DNA of 64,000 nt from Lenzites betulinus (Eukaryota; Basidiomycota; Agaricomycetes; Polyporales; Polyporaceae): positions 1 to 64,000 of the forward strand of contig JABYQU010000031.1 in assembly GCA_022264855.1 (NCBI GenBank). Reading direction: 5' to 3'. The position numbers and the translations under genes were made by a program. The notes under the pieces are model-generated. The model saw only the letters and a list, made by a program, of their open reading frames with translations, did not search any database and was not told the DNA's origin. Shown piece by piece: positions 46,201 to 56,672 of the stretch. Every line of letters begins with the position of its first letter. Positions within the stretch are counted from its first letter, which is position 1.

Positions 46201-46519
46201 GTGAGCGAGATAGCTACGACATGATAGTATTAGGAAACATTACTAGCTGCTGTGCAATGATGGCGCGTTTGTAGAACGCGGTGGTGACTTCAACTGAGGT
46301 CCATTGGCCTGTGCGGAGTTTGTCGAGCAGGATGGCAATATTGACGGTATCAGTGATGTCGAGCTCGCGAGCGGTGAGAAGACCACAAGTGCGAGGTATA
46401 TCCAGCACGTTGCGCTGGTCCTCGGGCGGAGGGGTGATGGTCCATTCCTTGGGGATCTGTTTGAGCTGGAGCTCCTTGCGCTCAGCAGCGCGCGTTTTCC
46501 AGTCCTGTTGTTCGGGCAT
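43268..46519 (-). CDS. Amidase-signature hydrolase, FAAH-like
   Basis: Ten exons (46519-46244, 46183-46024, 45300-45188, 44958-44816, 44653-44277, 44213-44167, 44068-43898, 43820-43669, 43612-43470, 43410-43268) give 574 residues. The Ser-cisSer-Lys triad is complete: Lys133 in PISLKDQF, Ser208 in GGSSGGEGAL and Ser232 in GTDIGGSIR. The 75- and 24-residue spacings equal those of rat FAAH (K142, S217, S241). Other features are VPQTLMWGETYNHVFGRTTN near the centre and PELWHGMPVSLQLIG near the end. Such fungal enzymes hydrolyse fatty or aryl amides; the substrate is not predictable. Intron 2 is 723 nt, far longer than the others. A decayed copy of the 5' part lies at 49041-49615. Confidence 0.9.
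45301..46023 (-). other. Unusually long amidase intron
   Basis: Flanking exons join exactly between IKGLETIM and GYVGWVGRVADRD, so the gene is not interrupted, but the intron is about 12 times the local norm. No TIRs, target duplication or nested gene were recognised inside it. Confidence 0.6.
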
Positions 46520-47695
46520 GGTGGTTTCTGCAAAGAGGCGTTATCATAAATGACGATCTGGGGAAGCTGAAGGTTGGGGATGTGTGCGAACAATGATGTG
46601 GGCGTGGGTGAGGAAGAAAGATAAGACCGTAAGTCGCCCACGAACGGGATGGGCAGCCCGTATTCCGCCTACTTACGAGAAGCGCTTGAGAGTCCTAAGC
46701 ATTTGGGAATCATCGTGATGGCCCAGGCACGCACGTCCGCACGCAATGTGTCGTCCCCCGGAGAGGCATAGAGGGCGGTATGTACAGTCAGTTAAATTCA
46801 CGCTATAGCCCTGTCGATCCGGGAGAGAATGCACGTCAGAGTGAGTACATCAATATGTTTTATCGGACAGTACTGATAGCTCACGCAGTTCGCCTGTCGT
46901 ATACTATGGGCCCGCGGGAGGGACAACTGTCTTCTACCCGAGAACGTGAGGCGCCATGGTTTACGAGCCTAGGGCGCGCGCGGTCACGGTGTTGCGGAAG
47001 CTGCACGGCAAGTTAAGGACGCATGTCCACTACGAAGACGTTGAAACCCTCGATGCACGGGCCTAGGCTTACAGTCAGCTACATAGAGGAATCGTGTATG
47101 CAATGTGCACAGCAAGTTCGAACAGGTAGCAGATACACATCCCGGCCTTCGTAGATGTGGACGACTTAGTATCACCTCAGACCGAAGATGGCGGTGTGAA
47201 ACTTTAGGTCATACGCCGCTGACCAATTGTAATAATGCTCCGGCGGTGCATAGTGCATGGATTTTCGACTAACGGGACGTTCAGGACGAGACCTGCCATC
47301 ATCATCGGGCTGCCAACGACACATATGCAGGTCTGAGGAAACTGAGGGATAGAGATTGTACTATACAGTACGATTTCATACGACCGCCATACGAAACGCC
47401 GTGATAGGTCTGTTGAACTTACTTTCGGTCCGTCATGACCTATCATTCTCTGCCATAGACATCTGACCTGTTAACATATTCAGATACAAAGCTCCTTATA
47501 ATGTATGTGTGAGCGGGAGGGACCTAGTCTTTCATGCTGACGGAGTAGCCGCGGCATACCCGTGGTCACATGCGGGCCTTCTCACTACCACGGAGGACGT
47601 TAGCCTGTGCTAAAGGAGCAGGCTCGCACAGGACGAGGCTACCGCGCCGGTCGTCAAAATCAGATGAAGTAAATGGGTATGTATTGGCTAGCCAC
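46520..47695. other. Intergenic
   Basis: The first 150 bp (amidase promoter) are also found, diverged, at about 49480-49615. The remaining kilobase has only short frames and no recognisable gene or repeat. Confidence 0.45.
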
Positions 47696-48826
47696 TTACC
47701 GTTGACATCGCAGGTCGTCGCCCCTCGCGTCGACCACTGACCTGTCGCCCGTTGATCTCCACAGCGCCCATTCCAACGCTAGCTCCTCTGTGTAGGGATT
47801 TTCGCCAAACGGATGCGCAGTGTCCCAGAAGTTCTGGAGCAGCGGCTGATTCGGCATGTGGTACTCAATCATCGTGTATTCCCAGTACTCGGGGTACCAT
47901 CCCGAATGTTCCCAGTCGATGACTCCTGCAAGCCGCCCGTCCCGCACCAGGATATTCCCCGCGTGCAGATCGGCGTGCGTGAAGCATATGCGATGGTGCT
48001 TTGCAAGGACAGGTTCTGCGAGGCGTCGAAAAGCGGAGATTCGATTTTCGAATAGGACGCCGACGTGATCAAGGATCATGTTCTTGAAGGCGAGCTGAGA
48101 GTCGAAGCGGCCAAGCTCATGCGGTCCGATGGTGCAGCGAGTCGAGCTAAGCGGACGATTGTGGAGTCCGGAGACCACGTCGGGGTGAGGTGGCGGTATT
48201 GAACGGAGCTCTGTCAGTGCTCGGCGGAAATCTTCAATAAGCTGTGCGCCATCTGAGAGGTCGAGGGTTGGACGTGGGAGGGAAGGAAATTGGGCCTGGA
48301 GCGCCGCGAAATCATCTTTGTTTCCAGACGCAAGGCAGGCATCCAGTTGATCTAGGAAAAGCGCCGATTCCGGATGAATGATGGCTCGGTTGGATATCCA
48401 TTGCCGCAGAGAGACGCCGTGAATCCGTGACATGACAAAGTAGCCTTCGCGGGGTTTTCCATCGCATGTGGTTTCCGCGGACTGGACGACGTCGAAGACG
48501 TGTGGGACGGGAATAGAGGTATTCTGGGCAACGAATCGCGTGTTGTTGGCTTCCGGCCACGCAGAGGCGTCCTGCGCGGATTTGAGCACCAGGTCGAAGG
48601 GCAACATGGTGACCCTTCCGGCCATAGGCACTGCAAACCGAGATTGCAACCGCCTATAGCAGGCCAGACGAAGGCGGGAGGGACTCAGTCGCCACAGGCG
48701 CCAGAATAGACGAGAATGTAGTATGTATACAGCGATTGCTGAACATCGCGCCTGGATCTTTTGCCACACAACTGAAAGAAATATTTCAGTATCATAACGC
48801 CGCTCGAGAAGCTCAACAAGCTCCAC
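47696..48826 (-). CDS. Aminoglycoside phosphotransferase (APH) family protein
   Basis: A single open frame of 376 residues. The APH/choline-kinase fold is recognised by FVAQNTSIPVPHVF, the bridging YFVMSRIHGVSL (hinge) and the catalytic loop FTHADLHAGNILV (H-x-D with downstream Asn). VIDWEHSGWYPEYWEY follows, with the metal-binding Asp. Fungal genomes carry many such kinase-like proteins, mostly uncharacterised and not antibiotic resistance enzymes. The N-terminal 60 residues, rich in Arg and Leu, look atypical and might be trimmed if the true start is downstream. The gene has no introns in my model, unlike its neighbours. The substrate is unknown. Confidence 0.8.
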   Translation of the reverse strand: MELVELLERRYDTEIFLSVVWQKIQARCSAIAVYILHSRLFWRLWRLSPSRLRLACYRRLQSRFAVPMAGRVTMLPFDLVLKSAQDASAWPEANNTRFVAQNTSIPVPHVFDVVQSAETTCDGKPREGYFVMSRIHGVSLRQWISNRAIIHPESALFLDQLDACLASGNKDDFAALQAQFPSLPRPTLDLSDGAQLIEDFRRALTELRSIPPPHPDVVSGLHNRPLSSTRCTIGPHELGRFDSQLAFKNMILDHVGVLFENRISAFRRLAEPVLAKHHRICFTHADLHAGNILVRDGRLAGVIDWEHSGWYPEYWEYTMIEYHMPNQPLLQNFWDTAHPFGENPYTEELALEWALWRSTGDRSVVDARGDDLRCQR

Positions 48827-49040
48827 TTGCTAGTATCTCCCTAGAAGGTAGCATGTGTAGAGTTCCTTAGGGTTCGAAGGCGGCGCAGAGCTGAGTGGTA
48901 CAGTACTGAGACCAACCGCCCGCGTGTTCTTGACTGGCCAAGGCCACGTGGCAAAGTACTGACGTACGCGAACAATACGCGGATTTCTCGTATCCAGATA
49001 GTGTGCTTATTGGGGCCGGAGCCCCGCAGACACTCCAGAT
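48827..49040. other. Intergenic
   Basis: Short spacer between the APH gene and the amidase relic; nothing recognised. Confidence 0.4.
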
Positions 49041-49615
49041 ATCGGGAGGCCGTGAAGCGGACCGACGGGCTTCCCTTGAGTTGTGAGGTGACCATCGACT
49101 TCTTTCAGCGCACGCGAGGGGCTAGTGAACATCTCTGTCAAACAGTTGGTCTACACGTAGTCAGCGTACGTGGGCCAGATAGACAGCATTAGGAAACATT
49201 ACTAGCTGTTGTGCGATGATGGCGCGTTTGGTGGGGTCTTCGACCGAGGACCGTTGGCCGGTGCGGAGTTTGTCGAGCAGGATGACAACATTGACGGTAT
49301 CAGTGATGTCGAGCTCGCGAGTGCGGGTGCGTCCAGCACGTTGCGCTGGCTGTGGAATCTGTGTGAGCTGGAGCTGTTCGCGCTCAGCAGCGCGTGTTTT
49401 CCAGTTCTGCTATGTTATTTCTGCAAAGAGGCGTTGTCATCAGGTCCAGGGGCTGCGAATAGAGAGGCGGGCGTGGGTGAGGAAGAAAGATAAGATGGAA
49501 AACGAATCAAATGATGGAAATCGGACCGATCGTTGTCCACCAAGTGCAAGATCTCCGATCCACAAGTTGCGACCCGTCGCCCACGAACGGGGTGCACAGT
49601 CCGTGTTCCGTCAGC
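49041..49615 (-). pseudogene. Truncated copy of the amidase 5' end
   Basis: Parallels 46071-46670, that is part of exon 2, intron 1, exon 1 and promoter of the amidase gene. Shared runs include ATCGGGAGGCCGTGAAGCGG and GTATCAGTGATGTCGAGCTC. The copy has lost the start-codon region, has internal deletions in exon 1 and ends within exon 2, so it cannot make enzyme. Introns are retained, so it arose from genomic duplication. Confidence 0.82.
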
Positions 49616-50275
49616 AAAGGGCCGCGAACATACGTGCGCTCCTCGTCATCGGATCAGTGTCTGGCCGATGAATGGGGCAGAACACTCGAGAGCCAGTGTC
49701 GACCATGGAGGGCGCACCGTGCAGGCCGCGGATATGGGATAGCGCAAGCCAGCGTGATGGCCATGGCGTGTCAGATCGCGGACGACGCTGGGCTGGCTGC
49801 GTCTGCCTGTGCCGCAATATAAATAAATGCATTGGGGGCATGGGGCAAGGAGGTGCGGTGATGGTCGTGGACAGAGCCTGCTTGCTGCGCTCGGCAAGAT
49901 AATGCGGAATCGGTGTTTGGCGGTGTTTGCGCGTGGTGGCACGGGCTGAGAGACCGGCGCTCGCGGTCGCCGTCGTTGTCGTTGACGTTGTCGCACTCGT
50001 TCCCCAGCCCGTTCTCCTCGTCCCTGGGAACTGCGACTCCACCTCCAGCCCCGCCCCTCCGTCCTCCTCTTCCGTTCTTTTCCGCGCCCTTTCCTTAAAA
50101 CAGTTGCTAGGACTTCTGTGCGTGAGCTTGACGCCTCCGTGACCGTATCTAACCAGTGCCTTTCTCCTGCCTTCCGTTCTCCCCGTTCCCCCCGTTCCAC
50201 ATCCACGTTCTCCTTCACCGCGTCCTCGTTTTGCCCTCCAGCTCGGTCTCGGCGTATCCTGCTGACGCGCAGTCC
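49616..50275. other. Intergenic, promoter of Bni4-like gene
   Basis: From about 50000 the plus strand is strongly pyrimidine-rich up to the start codon. No other gene recognised. Confidence 0.45.
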
Positions 50276-53089
50276 ATGGCCGTTCTTGCCCCTCAAGACT
50301 GGCATCCACCTAGAGATCATACCATGGACGCGCCCTCCTCAAACTCCATCAACCCCGCCGTACCCCGTCAGCGCTCTTCGCCCGCAAACGACCACTCCCT
50401 CGCACAGTCCCCCATGCCCCAGCAACAGCCGTACCCATACCCCGTGCAGCAGCAGCAACAGCAGCAACCCGCCTGGTCCCCCGGCCCTCAGCAGTTCTAC
50501 CCCCAGTTCTATCAAAATCCCCATCAGCAACCCTATCCCATCCACGCCCACCCTGGCCACCCCCAGCAAGGCCAGATGCCCTATTATGACCCTGCTAATG
50601 CCCAGTTCGCCCAGTGGGCATACCAGCAGATGCTCCTCAACCAAGCCCATCAAATGTCACAGATGTCCCAACCCGGAAGCCAGCGAAGTCGCAGCGGTGG
50701 AAATCCCTCCCCCGACTATTTCGGCCAAAGCCCCATGGCCGGCTTCAGTCCCTTCCCCAGCGGAACGCCTCCTCCTCCTCACCCCTCGCAGCTTCCCATG
50801 GGCTATTCTCCTGGTCCTCCCTCAGACCAGGGCTCGCAGTATGGAGGTGGTGGCTACCACCCTTACCGCCGACCGGCGCGCCATGCTCCCCAACCCGAAC
50901 CAGAATGGCGTCAGGGTCCTCAGCACGCGGGCCCTTTCAAGCCTCCCTACGCACATGCTGATGCGGCGGGCTCCTCCACATCGGTCAATTCGAGCTCGTC
51001 GCAATCTGGTGGTCAACGGCAACGGACAAACAGCACGCAAGGTCCCGCTCCTGCGGCGAGCAACTCCGCCGCTGCTCACTCGCATACAAAGTCATCGAGC
51101 AGCAACGGTCACGGTAGAACCACCCCGTCCGCATCCACGTCTCCCGCTCCGTCCAGCGTTCCCGCTCCTCCCCGCGTCCATCAACGCACTGGTTCCTCCT
51201 CTTCCAGCGCATCATCACGGCCCGCTGCACCCACAACCCCATCGACGTCATCCCCCGCGGCTCCTCAGACCACTGTGAACCTGCGAAAACCGTCGCCCTT
51301 GTCCCAGGGCACGTTTACGGCAGCAGAGAAACGCATGTCGCGTGACGATAGCGATCTTGCGGCGATGTTGGAGCCAGCGGCAGGTGTCAGGAGTGCAGGA
51401 CTGAAGGGGCGACTGCGCCGGGCGCTCTCGCTCAACGCGAACAATGCTCTTCGGGAAGAGGAGGAGGAGGACCCCGCGACCAGGATACATGCCCCTCGTC
51501 CCAGCCAGTCGAGTGTGGGCTCGAGCGCGACTCTTGCCATGGATGACGGCGATTCTACGGCCACCGTGCAGAAGAAGAAGTCGCGCTCGCTGTTCAACTC
51601 GAAGCTCAACCGCTCTACCGACAACATCTCCCTCTCGTCTACGATGTCATCGGCATCGATGGTGATCAGGAAACTAGGCTCAATCGGGAAGCTTGCTCGT
51701 AGGAACTCGCTGGCTGGCATCACGTCACTGTTCAAGGATAAGAAGGACAAGGAAGAGGAGGAAGGTGCTGCAGGGAAGAAGACCAAGAAGAAGAAAGGCG
51801 AGAAGGCCCCCGCTGCCGACCCCAGTGTTTCGCATGCCACTGCCGAGCTCGATCGCTCAGACTGGACGGCAAGTCCGGAGATGGCGGGACTCAGTCCGGC
51901 CGCACGGCTTGCGCGCCAGCACACGCTGAAGACGAATGCAGAGGCTGCAGCTAGGGCAAAGGCTGAGGCCGAGGCGCGTGCTGCGGCTGCTGCTGCCGCC
52001 TCAGCCACCCAGGGGCCGGTGCCGACGACTTGGGAGAAGAACACGACCACCAGGCAGGGCGATGCTTCCCCCGCTAAGCCCGGCAGCTCTTCTCGTGTTG
52101 GCGAGAACGGAACACGGGTTGTGATCGAGCACGATGACTCGGACAGCGAAGATGGACACAGCGATCTGGGACACGCCAACCACTCCCACAACCACATCAT
52201 CGAGGGCTGGGAGGATGATGAGGACTGGAACGAGGCGCACGAGGAGGAGGATGTCACGATCCGCCAGTCTCTGGACAACGCGAGCTTGGATGACGAGGAG
52301 ATGGAACCGTGGGCAATCCACGTTCGCCGTAGCATCGAGCGGACATTGAAGCCTGCGAAAGGGATCCTCAAGCGTAAGTGCGCTAGCGTTAATATCGGCA
52401 TGCTCTGATGGTTCATACAGGAGGGCCAGACGGAACTGAGTACACGCAAGATGCCTACCTGCCACCAAACCCGGCCTTCACGCGCATGCGGTCGAACTCG
52501 TACGACTCGGCACAGCCGTCGTCTGAGCTCCCGCCCCTCGGACACCTCCCTCCCTCGGACCCCGCGCAGATCGACGGCCTCCACAAGCAGCACGGTTCGG
52601 CGAATGGCCACTCGCCGCAAAATCCGGGTACCTTCTTGCCTCCTCTTTCTTTTGATTCAAACGGTCTGGCTGTCGAGGCCCCGAAACACGAAGAGCCCAC
52701 CAGCGTGGCTACGACCATCATGGAAAAGGCCCCGCTCTTCAGCCACCCGAACTCGTCTGCCCCTGCGCTGTCGCTGCACTCCGCGAATCCGCCGACCCTT
52801 ACTCATCGTTCACAGACGGCGCCCTCGAAACGCCTCGCATTTGCCGCGAACTTGTCTGTGTATGATACCTTCCCGGCTACCGTATACGATCGCCGAAGTG
52901 AGCCGGCGACGTGGAGCAGGCTGACGCCAGCGCTGGCGCAACGTATAAAGGAAGAGCTCAACTCCTATAAAATGGAGGAAATGGAGGTGCACGCGGCTAG
53001 TCGCGTTCAGTACGTCTTTGGCTTCATATCTGTTGGATGCAGCTGCTAACGTGCTCCATGTGTTTCACAGTACCCAATTTTTCGTATAG
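50276..53089 (+). CDS. Bni4-like low-complexity scaffold protein
   Basis: Three exons (50276-52373, 52421-53009, 53071-53089) give 901 residues. A Met at 50324 is an alternative start (885 residues), and the frame is open further upstream without support. The N-terminal 330 residues are rich in Gln, Pro and Ser, with a short poly-Gln run. Lys/Glu- and Ala-rich stretches and acidic patches follow. The conserved part is the last 75 residues: KRLAFAANLSVYDTFPATVY, YDRRSEPATWSRLTPALAQ and IKEELNSYKMEEMEVH, ending HTQFFV. From memory this ending resembles the C-terminus of fungal Bni4-type proteins, which target the PP1 phosphatase Glc7 to the bud neck; KRLAF would then be a relaxed RVxF docking motif. 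That identification is moderately sure. Confidence 0.65.
50441..50472 (+). repeat. CAG/CAA poly-Gln tract
   Basis: Seven Gln codons in a row within the Bni4-like N-terminus; in frame and likely length-variable. Confidence 0.7.
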
Positions 53090-54253
53090 CGCTTCGAACA
53101 CGACTTGGTCTCATCGCTACAATCTTTGCTGTCTATCTTCTCTTTCATGGCGAAAATACGAAACCAATGTCCTATTGTCGCAAGACTTCTCCCTTTTTAT
53201 CCCTGCACACGTACCTGCCTTTACCCCCATTCATTCTCATGGCTTCTCTACCCACCCACCCACCCCACCCCATCCCCCTAAATTCTTTTCAATTCGCTCC
53301 TACGTATCCGTGCAAGACCCCCGGCTTTTTGGATCGAATATCCGTGGTCTCCGATCTCATCCAAGTTATAGTATACCCCTCAATCCTCACGTGTAATACT
53401 ATGACGCACGTCGCCCGGTCCCTACAGTACGCAGATGTACGCTGCGCCGTACGTCGCCCTCACCCGCATCTTCCGTCTCCGACCCGGCTCTCACAACCAC
53501 ACGCTCGTTCTCTCACCAACAGTCTCTCCTTCTCTCCCGGTCCCGGCCCTCACTCTGCACTCGGTCGCGTAGGTACATCGACGGACCTTCCAGGACAATG
53601 TCTTTGTATCCCGCGCGCTCGCCCCTAGTCACTAGTACTTACAGTAGTATTGGTACTGCTACGCACTCAGTCTTCCATATGTTCTCCTCGAGCCCTCGGC
53701 CCCCCGATGTGTCGCGCTGCAACGTGGTCGTGTTCGTGTTTGCTACCTACAATACTCCGCCCAACGTCTGACTTGCTCCGCCAATTATTATCGCCAACAC
53801 GACCCCCTTGGCGGATGCTCCCCGCCGTCGCACTCGCACCCACGCATATACGTATACATACCTCACACCTCGTACCCGCACCCGTATCCGTATTCGCCCT
53901 CGGTCACGCCCGTAGTGACCACATAGTCTTGTGATTCAGTCCGTAGGCTCCGGTCCCCGTCTCTGCTTATTCCTTGATATTATTGGCCATCTGAAGTATT
54001 CTCATCGCGTGCTTGAGGATCCCGACATACAGGAGGACAATCCTTATGAGGAGTTGATTGTGCCGGAGGGTTATAACGCTAACGCCACCGCGGTGTGAAA
54101 GGCTTTGAAGTATGTATTGCTATTCTCGTGGCGCTTGTTGTGTTCACGCGTCCACTCCTGTCCACTCCCACCATCTCGCCCTCATCGTCGACAGTAGATA
54201 TAACCAGCGTTTACTATCTGTCTTCCCATCTGTGCCCTTGATAACTGCAAAAC
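53090..54253. other. Intergenic
   Basis: Long C/T-rich 3' region of the Bni4-like gene. Near 53970-54098 a frame ending DNPYEELIVPEGYNANATAV and a stop is coding-like, but no upstream exon was identified; it may be a 3' relic. Confidence 0.4.
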
Positions 54254-55864
54254 ATGGAGGACTCACTTGTGGCTCGGCGCCCGAGACGCAGCACAGCGGG
54301 AAACCGCATGGAAGCTGCCCTTGCCGAATTCAAAGCGGAGGATGTGGGGTTAGATGCGGACGAAGACGCGGACTTCGCGTTGGAGAGGGGTACGCGCGTT
54401 CACGACGCATACACGGCCTAACGTTGACGCTGCGCAATGGTCGTACAGACGAGGAAGACGTATTTGGATCGGACTTTGAGTCTACGGACGAAGAAGGGCA
54501 GCAGGAGGATGTCGACGCTGCTGCTGAAAAAATGATTCGGCAGGAGGACTCGCACGCTCGCAAGGTAGGTTCGTTCTATCTGTGCCCGGTTTTTCTCCTG
54601 AACGCAGTAACCCCCAAGCCCCATCACAGGCGAATCGAACGCAGCTAGAAAGGATCACCGCCCTTGCGCACGCCCGACAAGCTGCCACATTCAACCCTGA
54701 GCTGATAGCGCCGCCGGATAAAGAGAAGACGACTAAGAAGATTCGCAGGCGGGTGTCGCTTGGAGTCGCGGTCGATGCAGAGACCGGCGAAGTTACGTCG
54801 CTGGAGGCGGGCGCAGCGGAAGATGTAGAGTCCGCAAGCGCGGCCTTAGGCAGGAGGCACAGTACGCGTACCCACACTGTGGCAAACACCTCTGCCACTG
54901 TAAGCAGAGTCAAAGACGAGGAGCGCAAGGTCCGTACTTCCATCGATGCTCAGACTATTCACTCATCCTCCCCTCTCAGCAATCTTCCGCGCCGAAGCGC
55001 GCCAAATCCAAGAACAAAGCTCTTACTCAAGCGGAGCTGATCTCGCGTGCCCTTGATATGGAAGAAGGAAACATTGCTGAACATAAGAACTATCTGACTA
55101 TAGAGGAAGAGAAGCGTAGGAAAGCGCGTGTGGTCCGTGCAAGCGTACAAGGCCCGCTGCTGAGATGGATCAGTAAAGCAGACGAAGTCACGGTTCAGGT
55201 TGACCCCGGTCCTCCTCCTACGATGAACACTCATCCGACGACATACCCCCATTACGGCGCCTCTCAGATAGCCACCGGTGCACCGGGATACTCGTTCAGC
55301 CAGGTACCGTCAACCTACGTACCCGCTCAGTTCTCTGCATCGCCCGTACCACAGGCGCCATTTCAGCAATGGCCGCTACCTCCGCTGCCACCCGTATACC
55401 AATCTCAACCTCTACCTCCTCTTCAGCCCCCGCCTTTGCCTCCACCCCCACAGCCAGTCTATCGCAAAGACAAGGTTGGGAAACAATACGTTATCCATGA
55501 ACTCGAGCAAGTCGAGAAAGCACCTCGTCCTTCATGGAGCACTACAATGACAGCTATGTTTGGTGATCAAACCGACTGGGAGAATGCGAAGGTATACACG
55601 ACCAAGGGCAGGCCTTTAGGTGCGTCATCAATCGATGATAATGAGGGGGGATGACTGATCTCGTCGTATGCAGCTCGTCCAGTACAGATTTGTCCAATAA
55701 CTGGGAAGGCGGCTCGTTACCTGGACCCGCGAACGAACATCCCCTACGCAGATCTGGATGCGTACAGAGTGATCAGTGCTATTCTCCGGCACGACATTAT
55801 CTGGAGTCCTGCCCTAGGATGTTATGTCTCGAAAGAAGGCACTGTGTTCTCAGAGGCGGGCTGA
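54254..55864 (+). CDS. VPS72: Vps72/YL1, SWR1 chromatin-remodelling subunit (Swc2)
   Basis: Five exons (54254-54389, 54449-54564, 54630-54929, 54980-55619, 55674-55864) give 460 residues. The N-terminal YL1 region shows ARRPRRSTAGNRM, acidic DADEDADFALERDEEDVFGS and DFESTDEEG, which bind H2A.Z-H2B. A Pro-rich middle follows. The C-terminal YL1_C domain reads RPVQICPITGKAARYLDPRT and IPYADLDAYRVI. Vps72 delivers H2A.Z within the SWR1 complex. A second acetyltransferase-linked chromatin gene, Esa1, is in the same window; SWR1 and NuA4 share subunits, but the distance suggests no clustering. Confidence 0.9.
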
Positions 55865-56672
55865 GAACGGTCCAGCTCTTTGTACGCGGATATAATCGAT
55901 GACGCATGTATTCACAGCCAATGCTATCACTCTGATGGAGTGTCTTTGGCCTGTCGTGAAGAACTTGCTAACACGGTGAGCCGATGACTGTTAGTTTCAG
56001 AAAGTAAGAGCCACGGGGAGGTTTGTCCGCGGACAAGTCCGGCGGACAATCCGCGGGCATAGACGCCTGAGTACTCCGGCGCTGCCTTGTCACACCGGGC
56101 GTCTATATATGCCCATTACTTAGGTTCACCGTACACTGATAGTGGCCGTCAGATCACTTTACAAAAAATCATGTTTGCATAGATAATAAGCAAGCTTTAA
56201 TATAAGTAGGCGTAATATATCCAAGCTTGACTTCAAGGTAATTGTACCAAATAGTGACCGTACTAACCACCGGTTACATAGTATTGAAGCTACTAAGTAG
56301 TTACTAGTAGTACTCAATACTTCTATACAGGTCTATACTCTATTAAAAAGCCACTCTAGATCCGATCAATAGTATTATTCTCAGATGTTTCAACAAAGGC
56401 TTAGCAGAGGCACAATACGCTGCGTGCGCGTGAACAAGCGCCCTCTTTGACAAGGAAAAGCTATCCAAAGTCACAGTGACTGGATATGTGACTAGCGTCT
56501 TTGTCCGCCGGACTGTCCGCGGACATGTCCGGCGGACAAACCTCCCGTCGCTCAGACGTTCTCGTTAGTTTCGAGGAACGCGTATGGTGCATCGGATCAC
56601 GTGACCGCGCCGACGTGAACGCGTTTACGCGATTGTATCCTTGGAGCCTCCGGGCAAGCTTGTCCCTTCACC
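55865..56672. other. Intergenic with foldback element
   Basis: Vps72 3' flank, the TIR element at 56015-56546 and the MSH4 promoter. Confidence 0.5.
56015..56546. mobile_element. Foldback element with GTCCGC-palindrome ends
   Basis: GGGAGGTTTGTCCGCGGACA near the left end is mirrored by TGTCCGGCGGACAAACCTCCC at the right. The termini also carry internal palindromes built from TCCGCGGA and TCCGGCGGA. The inside (about 56150-56460) is AT-rich, unlike its surroundings. No open frame. Exact ends and target duplication were not settled. Confidence 0.6.

Noticed and set aside
47696..48826. Antibiotic-resistance aminoglycoside kinase
   Set aside because: Only the general APH fold motifs are present, and fungal members are numerous and uncharacterised, so a resistance role is not supported.
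51265..52620. 451-residue open frame on the minus strand
   Set aside because: It lies wholly opposite the Bni4-like coding sequence, is Ser/Arg-rich in the way of antisense of GC-rich coding DNA, and has no motif.
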